The translations under genes and the position numbers were made by a program. Source: Mytilus galloprovincialis (lineage: Eukaryota > Mollusca > Bivalvia > Mytilida > Mytilidae). From it: a DNA stretch of 64,000 nt. The stretch covers positions 37,539,440 through 37,603,439 of the forward strand of contig NC_134841.1 in the NCBI RefSeq assembly GCF_965363235.1, given 5' to 3'. Positions 1 through 11,900 of the stretch are shown in pieces; within the stretch, counting starts at the first letter, position 1, and every line of letters starts with the position of its first letter. The notes below the pieces were generated by a model. The model was not told the DNA's origin. It was given only the letters and a program-made list of their open reading frames with translations, and did no database searches.

Positions 1-654
1 TTGGGCGGAAAGTGCGCGAAAGGACACCCCAGTTCAAACACATCATGAAATTAACAATGCCCTTCATCAGAAATGGTTGCTGCTACCTTAGCTACAAATT
101 AGTCGATTTATGGCAGGAATCAGAAGACGTTAAGATGCGATTATCCGTTTGAATGGAGGCTGCGCACAAAGTACTAATTCTTTGACATATAACGATGAAC
201 CATGATGTGAACAGTCATCATTGGATTAATTTTGAAATGTCTGACATTGTAAAGTTCGACTACAGTAAAAGTTGTAAAATGCATTTTTTTGTACAAAAAA
301 ACACTTCATTTTGTAATTAAAATTGTGGTTATATAAATCATTTTCTTTTCAAACAATTTTTGTTCGTTTCAATGCCAATGTTATCATAAACTATGTTTCA
401 ATAATATTATACACATATTTTATGATATTTCATCCAAAAAAAGAGGCCGATTTTTCAAGTTTTAACAAATCAAGGTGTTGCAATACTTTTTTCCATGTGT
501 ATATATATTCCTTTCTTTTAATATATTTTTATTTATGTTTATAATAGTCTACGTAACTGTTAGCTGTAATAGTGGTTAATAATAGATATGAGGTCCGAGT
601 ACACAGTAATTGTCCCTTGATTTTCGTTTTCGTTGTTCACGAATATAGTTCCTA
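1..654. other. Non-genic AT-rich sequence, nothing recognised
   Basis: No exon, RNA gene or terminal repeat could be recognised. The 73-codon open frame at 323-544 is phenylalanine/tyrosine-rich, has no recognisable motif and is most likely chance in AT-rich DNA. Confidence 0.6.
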
Positions 655-2361
655 GTGTGGACAATGTGTTACCACAGAACTGCTGACAGTATTTTCATAT
701 TAAAATCTTTAATTAATAAATATATACACAAAAATAACAAAAAAATATATGCATGCTTCATTGACTTAAGAAAGGCATTTGACTCTGTATGGAGGACAGC
801 CCTTCTGTATAAATTATGCAAAATGGGAGTAGGAAAGTCTTTTTACAGAGTAATAAAACAACAATATTTAAATACAAAATCCTCTTTAAAACATAAAGAT
901 CACATTTCTGACTATTTTGACATTACTAGAGGTGTGAAACAAGGGGATTCATTAAGTCCTACTTTGTTCAATATTTTTATAAATGATATCACTAAAGGTT
1001 TGGAAGATGACAACTCAAGTCCACTGGAGCTTATAAATAGTAAACTAGGCTCCCTCCTGTTTGCTGATGATCTGCTTTTACTATCAGAATCTAAGGAGGG
1101 TCTCCAAAATAGTCTAAATAAAGTTTCCATGTTTTGTGAAAACTGGCAGCTTTCTCTAAACATAAATAAAACAAAAAGTATGGTCTTTTCAACAACAAAG
1201 CAAAAACCTGAAACATCTATACTTGTATATAAAAACAAAAAAATAGAGAATGTTTCAGAATATCCTTACTTGGGTCTGCTGATTAAATCAAATGGTAATC
1301 TTAGTCATAGTACAGCTGAATTAACAAAAAAGGCAAAAAAGGTTTTGTTCTCTATTAAAACATATACTAATTCTCTTGGCAGCCTTCCTATCAGAGTGTC
1401 AAATAACTTATTTGACACCTTAGTGAGACCTATATTGACTTATAATTCTGAAATAACATATTTGGACTCATATATAACATATTTCAAAGCTAAAAAAAGA
1501 GCTTTGGTTTCTGGAAAAATTGTGGACCCATTTAATTTTATTGACAAGACTCCAATAGAAAACTTGCATCTTGGGTATTGCAAGTTTACCCTTGGCACTA
1601 ACAAGAGTGCCTCAAATTTTGGTACAAGGAACGAATTGGGAAGACTGCCTATTGAATGTCATATAAAAACCCAAACTATTATGTATTTAGCAAGGCTTTT
1701 CACCTCAAATTTGAATCCCTTATTACATGAATCTTTTCAATTAACTAAAACTTTGGATTCTAGTGGCACCTATTCATGGTTCACTTTTGCAAAAGATATT
1801 CTTTCTGAATCTAACATTGATATAGATAGACTAAAAACCTGTGATAATTTAAAACAATTAAAAAATATTAAAAGCTATATTAAACCCCAAATAAACTCGT
1901 ACTACAACAACCTGTTGATAAATAAGTTAACATCTATTGATGATAAAAGTAAATTAAATTTTTATAAAGCACTTGAGCCAAATCTATTGATCAAACCTTA
2001 CCTCTCTAACCCAAACTTTGAATTTAGAAAATTAATTACAAAACTTAGAATCAGTGACCATTCATTATTAATTGAAAAAGGGAGGCATTTTAAAATTCCT
2101 CGCGAAGAGAGACTTTGCAAAAAATGTAAAGTACTAGATGATGAGAAACATTTCCTAATAAATTGTTCTCATAATTCAAATATTAGATTAACATATTTTG
2201 ATTGCATTAATAGAGAAAGTAATTTATTTGCTAATCTCACTGACAATGACAAAGTTATATATATACTTAACCCATCAACACCAACACAAGTGAATAAACT
2301 AGGATCCTTTATAAAAAAGTCAATGGAACTGAGGACAGGGGACCCTTTAATATTTACCTGA
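655..2361 (+). CDS. LINE reverse transcriptase, C-terminal part of ORF2
   Basis: The 568-residue frame carries the palm motifs of a non-LTR reverse transcriptase in order: motif A as ACFIDLRKAFDSV (about residues 33-45), motif B as GVKQGDSLSPTLFNIF (about 93-108), the catalytic FADD motif followed by LLLLSES (about 136-146), the LNINKTKSMVF motif D (about 168-178) and a YLGLLI thumb motif (about 206-211). A CCHC-type knuckle, CKKC then H and C (about residues 496-512), lies near the C-terminus, as in many LINE ORF2 proteins. The first methionine is probably not the original start: homology appears to begin at HRTADSIF a few codons in, so upstream codons are flanking DNA. It would copy its own RNA at a nicked target, but the missing endonuclease means this copy cannot be autonomous. 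Confidence 0.9.
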   Translation: MWTMCYHRTADSIFILKSLINKYIHKNNKKIYACFIDLRKAFDSVWRTALLYKLCKMGVGKSFYRVIKQQYLNTKSSLKHKDHISDYFDITRGVKQGDSLSPTLFNIFINDITKGLEDDNSSPLELINSKLGSLLFADDLLLLSESKEGLQNSLNKVSMFCENWQLSLNINKTKSMVFSTTKQKPETSILVYKNKKIENVSEYPYLGLLIKSNGNLSHSTAELTKKAKKVLFSIKTYTNSLGSLPIRVSNNLFDTLVRPILTYNSEITYLDSYITYFKAKKRALVSGKIVDPFNFIDKTPIENLHLGYCKFTLGTNKSASNFGTRNELGRLPIECHIKTQTIMYLARLFTSNLNPLLHESFQLTKTLDSSGTYSWFTFAKDILSESNIDIDRLKTCDNLKQLKNIKSYIKPQINSYYNNLLINKLTSIDDKSKLNFYKALEPNLLIKPYLSNPNFEFRKLITKLRISDHSLLIEKGRHFKIPREERLCKKCKVLDDEKHFLINCSHNSNIRLTYFDCINRESNLFANLTDNDKVIYILNPSTPTQVNKLGSFIKKSMELRTGDPLIFT

Positions 2362-2487
2362 ATTTGTGTATATATATTGAGTTACTTAGTTATTGTCTTT
2401 ATTTGTTTTTGTTGTTGTTATATGTCACAAACTGTAAAGTTTATATGGCAATAAAACTTTGAATTGAATTGAATTGAATTGAATTGT
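660..2487 (+). mobile_element. 5'-truncated non-LTR retrotransposon (LINE)
   Basis: The element runs from inside the reverse transcriptase domain to a 3' end with an AATAAA-like signal (about 2450) followed by a pentanucleotide TTGAA tail, about five units at 2459-2486. Endonuclease and the first RT motifs are absent, as expected for a 5'-truncated insertion made by target-primed reverse transcription. The 568-codon frame is uninterrupted, which argues for a young insertion. The clade is not certain; the RT motifs plus C-terminal zinc knuckle and short tandem 3' tail suit the CR1/I/Jockey-type assemblage. No clear target duplication was found. Confidence 0.9.
2459..2486 (+). repeat. (TTGAA)n 3' tail of the LINE
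   Basis: About five tandem TTGAA units directly follow the AATAAA-like signal and mark the 3' terminus of the LINE. Many LINE clades end in short tandem repeats instead of poly(A). Confidence 0.85.
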
Positions 2488-2891
2488 AATATATATATAT
2501 AAACAATCTACATGCAAGACTTATTTTAGTACATATATATGCATGCATGGTATGGGCATATTTTTGTATGTGCATATTTGCGTCTCAGTCATATATCTTA
2601 CTGTTATGTGTTTTATTTGAACTATGTTTTGTGATTCAACATTTAAACACAATTGTTATAAATAATGTTAAGCTGATTTTGGTTTACGAATCAAAATATG
2701 TATTGCCAAGTGCATGAAATGATAAGTAACTGTCAGACGGAACTGATTGGTCCATTTGAACCTCTGATCAATGTAAACTATCATTGCAATCGGCTAGTCT
2801 CGGGTAACTCCACTTCTCTCCGTTTGCAGGTTCGAACACTGCCGAGTGGTGAAACGAGCAAAACCGTGCAAATATCTCAGAAAGAATAAAA

Positions 2892-3900
2892 ACCGGTAAG
2901 CAACAATATACAGCCTTCTTGGAGCTGTGTTACATGTCAGAAGAGGATTCTCACCCATGGTCGAATACAAGCTATGGAGAACATATGCAGTACCAAAAGC
3001 ATATACAGACTTGAGGTGATGAACTTACTTGCAAAAGAAAAGGATATGCTAGAACTGGCAGAGAGAAAAATCCTCCGACAAATTCAAGGGCTTCCAAATA
3101 ATACAGCAAATATGGCTGTCTATACCCTGGTAGGAGCAGAACCTACTGCCATCACATTAGACAAAAATGTACTTACCTTCTTCATGAATATTGTTCGAAA
3201 TTCAGGAACCATAGAATGTGAAATTCTGCGCCGACAAATAGTATTTTCAGACCAAAGAGGAAAAGACTTTATCAACAGAGTAGAAAAAACTCTATCAAAA
3301 TACAATTTGAAATCTAATAGCTACTACATAGAAAATCCACTGAATAAAATCGAATGGAAAAGACTAGTAGGAATAAAGATCAAGGAATACTGGAAAAATG
3401 AATGTCATAATGAACAAATGGAAAAAACATCACTTAAATACATAGAGATACAGAACAATCCATTAAATGAAGCTCACAATATATGGAAAAGTGTAAAAAA
3501 AACAATATTAAAGATGTAAAGGCAGGAGAAATAAAAGCAAGAATAAGTACCCAAACGTACATATTACAAGCCAAAAGAGCTAAGTTCGATTCGAAAGTCA
3601 ACCCGATGTGTACAATCTGTGAACAGGGAATTGAAGATCTAGAACATTTTATTCTACACTGCAAAGAATTGGAGCAAATAAGATCTAAATACTGCTCAAA
3701 AATTGAACAGACAATGGATGAAATTGATACCTAAACATACAAGAAGATCATACAACAAGGAAATTTACTGCAGCTCATAATGGACTGTTCTAGCAAGGAC
3801 ATAAACTGTTACTCAACTGTGTATGAAAACATTGAAACTCTGGCTAGAAATATGTGTTATGAGATGCACTTGCTGCGCACAAAAAGGATAAAAAAAAACT
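2892..3900 (+). mobile_element. Degraded C-terminal fragment of a second LINE ORF2
   Basis: The region downstream of the RT domain of a different non-LTR element is readable in three frames. It starts with YSLLGAVLHVRRGFSPMVEY (from about 2910), continues after a frameshift near 3003-3010 into the frame at 2974-3519 with AERKILRQIQGLPNNTA and VYTLVGAEP, then shifts again in an A-run near 3495 into the frame at 3483-3734. That last frame ends with a zinc knuckle, CTICEQGIEDLEHFILHC (C-x2-C-x8-H-x4-C). No RT palm motifs are present, so it is a 5'-truncated, frameshifted LINE fossil, older than the neighbouring copy. The 2698-2889 open frame just upstream is not clearly part of it. Confidence 0.75.
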
Positions 3901-4499
3901 TGATCACAAGTACAGTATAAGTAAACTTTTTAAAATAAAATAGTTCGTTACTAATAGTTATCATCTTACTATTTTATGACTTATAAGTAATTAAAAATAA
4001 ATCTTCTCTTTTTAAAATTGTAAGATATCAGTTCATATAATTTAAAGAATAATGACAAGATCTCCATATAGTAAATTTAAACTGTGATGAAAATTTATGT
4101 ATATATTATGGCTTAAATTTTTTCAAAACCCCAACCATTTTACATAAGTTTTATAAAATAAAATTTTCATTATAGTTCCCGATGTATGTATAGCAGTATA
4201 GCACTCTTAACTAATAATTATAAGTAATTTTAATTTGAGACCATTTTAATTCTTATTTGTAAATATATGCAGTTGTTTCTTAACATTTTCTTACAACCCA
4301 GCACATATGAATTATAATACATTGTATATCTTTTAAAACTTTATGATGACAATTCTAAGAATGATTATAACCACATTCAGTCATCTGTATATAATTAATT
4401 GTTTCCTTATGTTTTAAGGTGTACATAGTTGCTAAAACTATACCCTTTGGGTAGTGCTTCACAATTAATGGAGGAATATACAAGAAACTGGACTGAACT

Positions 4500-5050
4500 G
4501 AACTGGTGACGAATGCTCCCACTGTTAAAAATTCTATTTTGTAACGTTGCCCCCACAACTGAAAGTATTTATATTTTACCACTGTCCGTCTATCCGTCTG
4601 TCCGCCCGTCCTTCCGGTCCGTTTGTCCATTCGTCCATCCCTTCGTTAGTCCGTCCAATTATGGGTACATAGTTATTCCAGATACCCCCTCCTATAGTTT
4701 GAATGACAGGAAGTTTCACTTTGCTGGCTTTTTGGACATACAATATGCATATTGAAGCTGTGCACGTGGTTAGGGTTTTGATTTCTATTGATATTTGATC
4801 TTTCTGGAGATAGTTGAATTTTGTCATTTTTGGAGTACATATTTGCATAGGAGGTAGCGTTTCCGAATAGCTCCTCCTATAGTTTTAATGCTAGGAAGTT
4901 TTAACTTTGCTAGCTCTTTGTACATATATTGAAGGTGTGCATGTGGTACAGATTTTTTTCTTATTCTTTATTTTTTTGCTCTTTTGGGAGATAGTTGAAC
5001 TTTGTTATTTTTGGAGCATTTTCTCCCATAAAAGGTGCATATCATTGTCA
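4500..5050 (+). repeat. Interspersed repeat with TCCGTCCGTC minisatellite and tandem 165-bp units
   Basis: A degenerate GTCCGTCC/GTCTGTCC minisatellite at about 4584-4655 is followed by two tandem diverged units of about 165-170 bp, at about 4680-4850 and 4855-5030. Each carries CTCCTATAGTTTGAATG-like and GGAGATAGTTGAA blocks. I associate the pyrimidine-rich TCCGTCC block with a common type of molluscan interspersed repeat. No coding potential is seen. Confidence 0.6.
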
Positions 5051-5064
5051 TTATGAAAATCCTA

Positions 5065-5215
5065 GAAAAAGTAAAATCACAAAATTACTGAACTCCGAGA
5101 AAAATTCAATCGTAAAGTCCGTAATCAAATGGCAAATGATAAAACACATCAAATGAATGGACAACAACTGTCATATTCCTGACTTGATACAGGCATTGTC
5201 TAAGTCTTGGTTTTA
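5065..5215. repeat. Interspersed repeat family B, copy 1
   Basis: It contains the block AAACACATCAAATGAATGG followed by ACAACTGTCATATTCCTGAC. The same block recurs at 41520-41593, 56250-56345 and, in part, near 17750-17800 and 52170-52200. No terminal repeats or coding frame are visible and the class is unknown. Confidence 0.6.
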
Positions 5216-5491
5216 CCGTAGTTTTGCACTTTGTAACGTGTCAAACCTACTTATGTATATCCTTTACGGTTGTACGAGAGTCTTCCGCCATCTTGAATTG
5301 TGAAATACCAAAACATAACAGGTCAAGATATGCATCAAGCCATCAAATGTTGATGCACCAATGGAATTAATTAAATCAAATTAAATGGACAAATTTACGT
5401 GATGGTCTCTTAAATTACTTATATTTTTAAAAAGGTAGAATATTAATTAACTAAGCATATCAAGGGGAGGCAGCTCAGGGGTGTATCATTT

Positions 5492-6608
5492 AGGCAGTGT
5501 CTGCGCGTACCCGCATGTGGGTACGAATAGTCAAATTGCCTTTCTAGGCTGCACGTACCCACATCCGGTTTTATAATAAATTGCCGTCGGATCGGGAATG
5601 AAACGTGAAGCATATATGGAATTTGTTGCAATTAGTGAATAAATTGATTAAAACTACTCAGAATTTTTATAAATATACACACATATATATAGGCAAGTGA
5701 ACAGTTTTTTCTCAGTTAGTAAATATTCTTAAAATGGAAGAGAGTGATATTATAACTGTAGGGAAGACATTTCAGACTTATAATGAATTAGAAAGATTTG
5801 TACAGAACTATCAGGCGTTAAATTTCATACAATTGATGAAAACGTAAACCTCCAGCGCATTAAAAAATATTTTACCACTGAAGCTAGGAAACAACTAAAA
5901 GTTAAGATCACGGAAAGAAGGGAAACATGCGACTGGATATGTATAAAGTGTAAAAAAAACCTACACGATCAGGACTCGTTGGCATGTGATTGCTGATTAG
6001 ACTGGCAACATTTGAAATGTGCAGGGTTGAAATCTGTGCCAAAACAATCATATTGGATATGTAAAATTTGTTCGAAATCTTAACTAGTCAGTTACATGAA
6101 TCTTTTATAATTGGTTAAAATTGATTTATTACTTGCTTCTTTAATTTTTATAAACTCAAGTTTTAATTTTAGTAGTTTTATATATTTTAAAATTTCAGTT
6201 TCTGTTTTACATTTTACTAAAAGATTATTTTAAAATATCATATGGGTATATTTTTAAATTATTAAAATGTTATTCTTTAAATTTTCATTTAAATTTTATA
6301 ATAGTATTAATTTCTATCATGTTTTTCTTTTACAGGGACTGTACAGTTTCATTTTACATCATTGTGCATTTAATTTTGCAATGTTTATTATGTATCATTT
6401 TTTAATAAATACAATTTGAAAATATTATTTTTCATACTCTTCACTTTTTCTACACGAAATCCCCATATTATCGATAATTTCCGTATATATTTCACGTTTC
6501 ATTCTCGATCTGATAGCATTTTAATAGAAAACCGGATGTGGGTACGTGCAGCATAGAACGGCAATTTGACTATTCGTACCCACATGCGGGTACGCGCAGA
6601 CACTGCCT
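5492..6608. mobile_element. DNA transposon with 118-bp terminal inverted repeats
   Basis: The termini 5492-5609 and 6491-6608 are inverted copies of each other, beginning AGGCAGTGTCTGCGCG and ending CGCGCAGACACTGCCT, with only scattered mismatches. The flanks carry a direct repeat ATCATTT (5485-5491 and 6609-6615), a 7-bp target duplication; if the terminal T is counted as part of the element it would be 5 bp. The neighbouring duplicate at about 6800-6806 is an empty site. Long inverted repeats plus the internal ORF suggest a Mutator-like (MULE) relative, but no transposase core is present, so the superfamily is unresolved. At 1117 bp it is a non-autonomous or stripped copy. Confidence 0.85.
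5734..6083 (+). pseudogene. Transposon-encoded small PHD-finger protein, broken
   Basis: The frame starts MEESDIITVGKTFQTYNELE, which resembles the FAR1/MULE-type N-terminal segment at about residues 8-28. After about 30 codons a one-base frameshift (about 5820) leads into KFHTIDENVN and then a PHD-type zinc finger with C-x2-C, C-x-C, W-x-H-x2-C and W-x-C-x2-C spacing: WICIKC, LACDC, DWQHLKCAG, YWICKIC. One in-frame TGA lies inside the finger after LACDC. The whole reading would be about 115 codons and ends just after the finger, so no transposase catalytic domain follows. PHD fingers bind histone H3 tails, so a role in target choice is conceivable; that is inference. It is a pseudogene in this copy. 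Confidence 0.65.
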
Positions 6609-7629
6609 ATCATTTATAAGGAAATTAATAGGAAACTGTTTATACTCCCATACTGCCTATACAAAGAATAAGTCATTAAATATTAAAGGTGAGATTTCTT
6701 GAAAATTTACGTGATTTTATCTTAGTACAATTACTTATATTTTTAAAAAGGTAGATTTTTTGTTCACTTAGCGTATCAAGGGGAGGCAGCTCTATGGTGT
6801 ATCATTATAACGAAACTAACAGGAAACTTGTTTATACTCCAATACTGCCTACAAAGAATAAGATTAGAAGTGAGAATTTCTTGAAAATACGCGAATCCTT
6901 CTATCGCGTCTACTACGTACAACAGTTCGTTCCATAACATTTCACAAAATATCATTATGTAGTTGACAAAATTCCCTTATATAAAACTGCACAAGTATAT
7001 GTATATCAATGTGCGTTCGAATTTACGATTTGTTGTATACTTTATTTACACATACCACAATGAAGTATGAATTCGTTCAACTTTTCATTTACATGTTTGT
7101 CCCCTATTAACAGTGTATTCCATTGAAACTTTAAAATCACTAAGTATACCAGCAGTTTTTTACAAAGGTATATGTAAGTTGAGATTCGGGTCCAAGGCTA
7201 GACGATCTTTCAATACAAGTTAATCTATAAAAAGATCTACCTCATACTTTAACAGTTAAACATAAATACTAGTTATACTTATACAAATATTTTCAATTAT
7301 TTAAAAATGATATAGCTTTGAAAAATAATTTGAATAGCGGTATTTGCGTTAAAGGTGTACCAGCTATGTAAAGTTAAATAAAATCGATGAAAAAATATTC
7401 ACGTTTCCCATATGCTGCAAATGGCTTTCAACTGCTAGTTGTCATTTGTTAATTTATGTTGACTGTTGTCATTTTACTTAGTTTCTTATGTTACCTTTTC
7501 TAATATCGGACTTGGGCTTCTTTTGAATTGAGTTTTACTGTGCGTATTGTTGTGTGTTTGTTTAAACCACATTGACTAAGAGTAAAGAGGGATGGTTGAT
7601 GAGATATCACTAAATATTTTAACCCTGTC

Positions 7630-7905
7630 GATTTTTTTATTCTGTCCTTAGTCATGAACCTCTATCCCTTGTTAATCTTGTAACGGTTATTTTTTTTGTT
7701 TGGTTCATTTGTATGTTTCGGATTTTAGTGTGGCGTCCTTTTCGCTGAATTGATATACGTTATTATTTAGTGAACTACTGAAACCCGCCTCGGAAAGTGA
7801 GATTTTCTCGATGTGTTGAGGATCCATGTGTGTCCTTGAGCCGATTTCTTTTTGGTCGAGTTGTTGTCTCTTTGAGAAATCCCCCGTTTTCATTCTTTAT
7901 TCTAT
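7630..7905. repeat. Interspersed repeat related to family E
   Basis: The 3' part contains GGTCGAGTTGTTGTCTCTTTG (7853-7873), matching GGTCGGGTTGTTGTCTCTTTG at about 38742 and, in reverse, 25230-25250. The minus-strand open frame at 7705-7893 is a by-product of this repeat. Class unknown. Confidence 0.5.
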
Positions 7906-10900
7906 TCAATTCATGAATGAATTATTGTGATTAAGGACTATCATGGCACACATGCAGACAACACGCATACGGTATATCTTGTACTGTGTTATTTAAAAGT
8001 AAAAAGAAGTTAACAGACATCACCTATACATTTTTATAGTTCAATTTCAGTTAAATTTCCGTAGAGGGCTAAACCTTGATCGAATAAATTGCATTTCAAA
8101 CAGGAACCACTGCTTATATGTAATTTTGTCGATTCACGAAATGATTTTCGTTATTGCAAAAGCCAATACAGCTTTGTTAATATTATGTCACAACGCACAA
8201 ATCAAACAAAACTTTAGTGTTGTTTAACCCCTCCCAAAAAGTGCTGTGTTATTTTCAATTTTTGAAAATTATTTTCCGTTGAATATTCATGTTTGTGTTT
8301 GCTGTGACCGGCGAAAACGACGAAATTTTGCAGGCACAAAAACAATCTGAGGGGTTTTTTTGTGCATGCATTAATATACGGTAAATAGTAAGAACCTACC
8401 ATTTTAACATTTGCATCATTCCAAAACGCACAAAAGGTTGAAATCCCAACTTTGTAATTCAAACATTTCCAACAATTAAAATTTGTAAAACGTCGATCAC
8501 AAAAGGTAAAATTAGTCATATGATGTACTATTTACATAGGCAAATTGTATACCCACTTCACGATAAAAAAAAAAATACACTTCACTTTTGTTTGAATATA
8601 TTCAGATATTTTGTTGGACCGTGTAAGTTTCAAAAGCTGAAAAAAGGTTGTGAAACATAATACATGTGTTTGTGGTGTTTTTAAATTTTTTGCAATATGT
8701 TATATTGTGTTGCTAATTACCTCTATTTTAAATGTACTATTTTTGGTTAATTAAATTAGTTTGTATACCTTTTTCCGTAATTCAATACTTTTCGTGCTTT
8801 TTTTTTTCGTTTTCTTTAATACAATAAAAATGTTAAATCTCTTTTCACTTTTTAATCTTCATCTTAAAAACATTCAACGCTGTACAGTGATATGTAATTA
8901 CATATACGCCTAGCTACGCCCTAAAAAGCATAGTATGGATTTACAGTTTACAGAATAAAAAGATGTTATAGTATAAATGAATGAAACAGCAATCCAACAA
9001 CACGAAAGGCAAATTTAACATTAGACGATATTTTCTTCTAATGTTTACATGTAGATATATAAATTTTCATATTTAAAACATTAATTTAAAATTTAAGATA
9101 TTTGGGACTTTTGATACAGATACGAATCATACGATAAATGTATTAAATAAATGAACGATTGAAATCAGATGATAAAGCAAGTTTATGTGAAAATTACCAA
9201 AAAATGTTCTGTGATCAACTGAAAATGAAAAGCTTTAATTTACACTATGATATGTCATTTTAGATTCATATAACAATATCAATTTTGATGTGTCCTAGCT
9301 TAGTCTTAACAGTATTAAAAGTGACGTAAAAAGACGTACAGTAGAATCGGTTGACTTAAGGATTGTGGTTTGCTGAAGTTCAGTTGCAAATATGTCATGC
9401 ATATTAAGAACTATTGCATTTTATCTCTGTATAGAAGGTCTTTATGGACGAAGGGCTGAAAATCTGGATTGTCAATAGATAAAGAATGCATGTTGGATAG
9501 GGGCAGACATTTTACCTTGAAACAGACAATCTTCGCGTATCTTTCTAAGTTTTGGTTCAAGGGTTCGTTATCGTGCGTGGCAGTTTACGAGGTATCGGAT
9601 TGAATTTCTGTATTCCGACTGGACGTGGCTGTGTACTTATCTATCCCGAACAGTCAAACGAACAATCCTTGATGGGTGTATTTTCCATAAAACTGAGAAA
9701 TAAGGACCAATTCATGTACCCTTTTTCTCACATTTGTAAATGTTTAATTTTTAAATGAGTTTTTTTATAAATCGTATTCCCTGAAAGTTGGGGTGCTTTC
9801 TTATTTTTTGCAAACCTTTGTATTATTAAATTAACTATGTATTCGGTCTACATATTGTTTGTATTCTTCTCTCTTTTATATTCACATTAACTCCAAGTGT
9901 TTCGTGACATTAAGTACCAATAAAGGCAATAAGTACCAAAACAGTCCGTTTCATGTAAAATGTAACTTTTTTAAGAATGAGCTACATCAGGTTTATGCGC
10001 CAGCTTGTGTTTTATGTGTCTTAAGTTTAATATTTAATTTTTTTTGTAATTACATATATAAGATTATAAACAAACGGATCGCTTAATATATCCAATTTGA
10101 TAAACCACATTAAACATGCTAGAATAGATAAGTTTGTCTTTTAGCTTTTCTTCAAAGAAAGTTTGTTTTTCTCAATGTTTATTTCATTGTCAATGAGTAC
10201 AGCAATCTCATTCCTTTTCAATGTGTTACTATTCTTATAACAAAATTGTGATGCTTATATCGTATTCTTTCTAATGCCTCTTTTCATAGTGGGATTGTAA
10301 AGAAAGTTGTTTTAATGGGTCTTTTAGAAAAGGTCATAATATAACCCTAACCCTAACCCTAACTTTGTCCCTAAAACTTAAGTCACCTATTTACGTTACT
10401 GTTACTGAAAATTAAAAGAATGTGAAAATAAAAGAAAACTTTCGGTGAAAATTTATCAACGATCCCAAGCTGATAATTCTGTATGCCAGTATGCGTTTCG
10501 TCTACATCCGACTCATCGGTGACGCTCGAATCAAAAGTTAGGAAAACCAAATCAAAAACAAATAACAAATCATTTAAAAACCGAAAATTCCAAATAGTTG
10601 TGCCAAATAAGACTAAGGTTAACTTTCTAGTTGACAGCAACCCACCGACACAAAACAAATGGCTCATTTAGAGGTCCTTAACAATAGGCGATAAGTATAC
10701 ACACTAATTTGACTTCTTAATTGTCAAGAGTATAAGCTGTGTCTAGATTAATGGAATCTATCAAAGATCTTTCATTGAAAGTACCTTCGTCGGGATCGCT
10801 CGAGGCCAAAGATTTAAGAAAGCCTAGATTTAAAAGACAATTTTCCTTAGCACCAAAACTAGGTTCAAGACTTTAGTACCACATCTAGGATCAGGATTAT

Positions 10901-11900
10901 CATGATGATAATTCAACCAACACAAAATTTGGCATATATTTTTTACCTTGTTAAATCAATCATTCCTATCTCAAGAGTTCAAAGCCTCGGATAGATATCA
11001 AAATCAGTATTATAATTGTGACATATAGATTCTACCACTGAATGGAGAGTGATACAATATTTATCCACTCGAGACAGTTAAAGTTTCAAATTTAAAATGC
11101 GAGGCTAGCCGAGAGAGAATTAAATTCGTATTACACAATATTTGGTCGTGGAATCTGTTTCTCTAATGATTTTCAAACAATATGAACATCGATAAACAAC
11201 CTTAATATTCCTCTTTTAATATGCAAAAAGATGGGTTCTTTCTATGTGACGTCACCAGCTCTTTTCTATTATTGAACACCTGATATTGGTCTATTTATCT
11301 ATTGGTTTATTTTCATTATGTATGTAAGGTTGCTGGCACAACTACACATGTCCTTTAATTTTGTATCTTTACATACTTTCCTTCGTTAACTAAACAACTT
11401 ACAAACGTCTATAGATGAACATGACTTAGGATTAACAAGTACAATTCCTGATCAGACATTCATGAGAAACAATACCGTTTGAGTTTTAATGGACTTCCTC
11501 TTTTTATTCGCCTTGGTAAATTTTTTTATAAGATGTGCAAAATAATATCCGTATTGTGTCAATATTTAGAAAATGTGCCACCAATAAAACATGAAGCATG
11601 AGGTGTTTTGGTTGTGCTGGTCATCCCAAGAAGCACGACATCAATGTAGGTCATGTGTAAAGATTTGTGATTTATAAAATACTTTTTCATGAAGTAACCG
11701 TTCATATCATATAGTTTTCCCAATATTTTTCATATTCTTTATTTATGTCATCCCTTTGAAAAAGGGGGGATATATTGTTACAAATGTATTCTTTTTTTCT
11801 TTTTTTTCTTCCACACTTTTTCTCCAGCCGATTTCTCGGAGATGCCTTGACATATATTTATAAAACTGCACCATAATGACAATCCCCATGTGCAAAGTTG
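7906..11900. other. Long stretch without recognisable genes
   Basis: Several 60-100-codon open frames occur (8214-8519 minus, 9552-9758 plus, 9859-10086 plus, 10383-10667 minus). None has a recognisable motif, splice-site context or repeat partner, and all look like chance frames. The only structured feature is the short telomere-like run at 10342. Confidence 0.5.
10342..10363 (-). repeat. Short interstitial telomere-like repeat (TAACCC)n
   Basis: Three and a half TAACCC units (TTAGGG on the other strand) lie inside non-genic sequence. It is too short to be a telomere and is probably a relic of break repair or an assembly-independent interstitial telomeric sequence. Confidence 0.85.

Larger units (their letters stand above)
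5391..6890 (+). repeat. Tandem duplication, one copy split by a DNA transposon
   Basis: The segment 5391-5491 plus 6609-6704 and the segment 6705-6890 are two adjacent copies of one sequence of about 190 bp. Both contain TACTTATATTTTTAAAAAGG, then ATCAAGGGGAGGCAGCTC, then GTGTATCATT, then a block resembling GGAAACTGTTTATACTCC, then an ACTGCCTACAAAGAATAAG-like block. The first copy is interrupted at GTGTATCATT by a 1.1-kb element with inverted repeats. The second keeps the unoccupied sequence. Confidence 0.85.

Noticed and set aside
912-1238. 108-codon minus-strand frame
   Set aside because: It is antisense to the reverse transcriptase core of the LINE and carries no motif.
3434-3664. 76-codon minus-strand frame overlapping the LINE tail
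   Set aside because: The opposite strand encodes a recognisable LINE zinc knuckle; this frame is its shadow.
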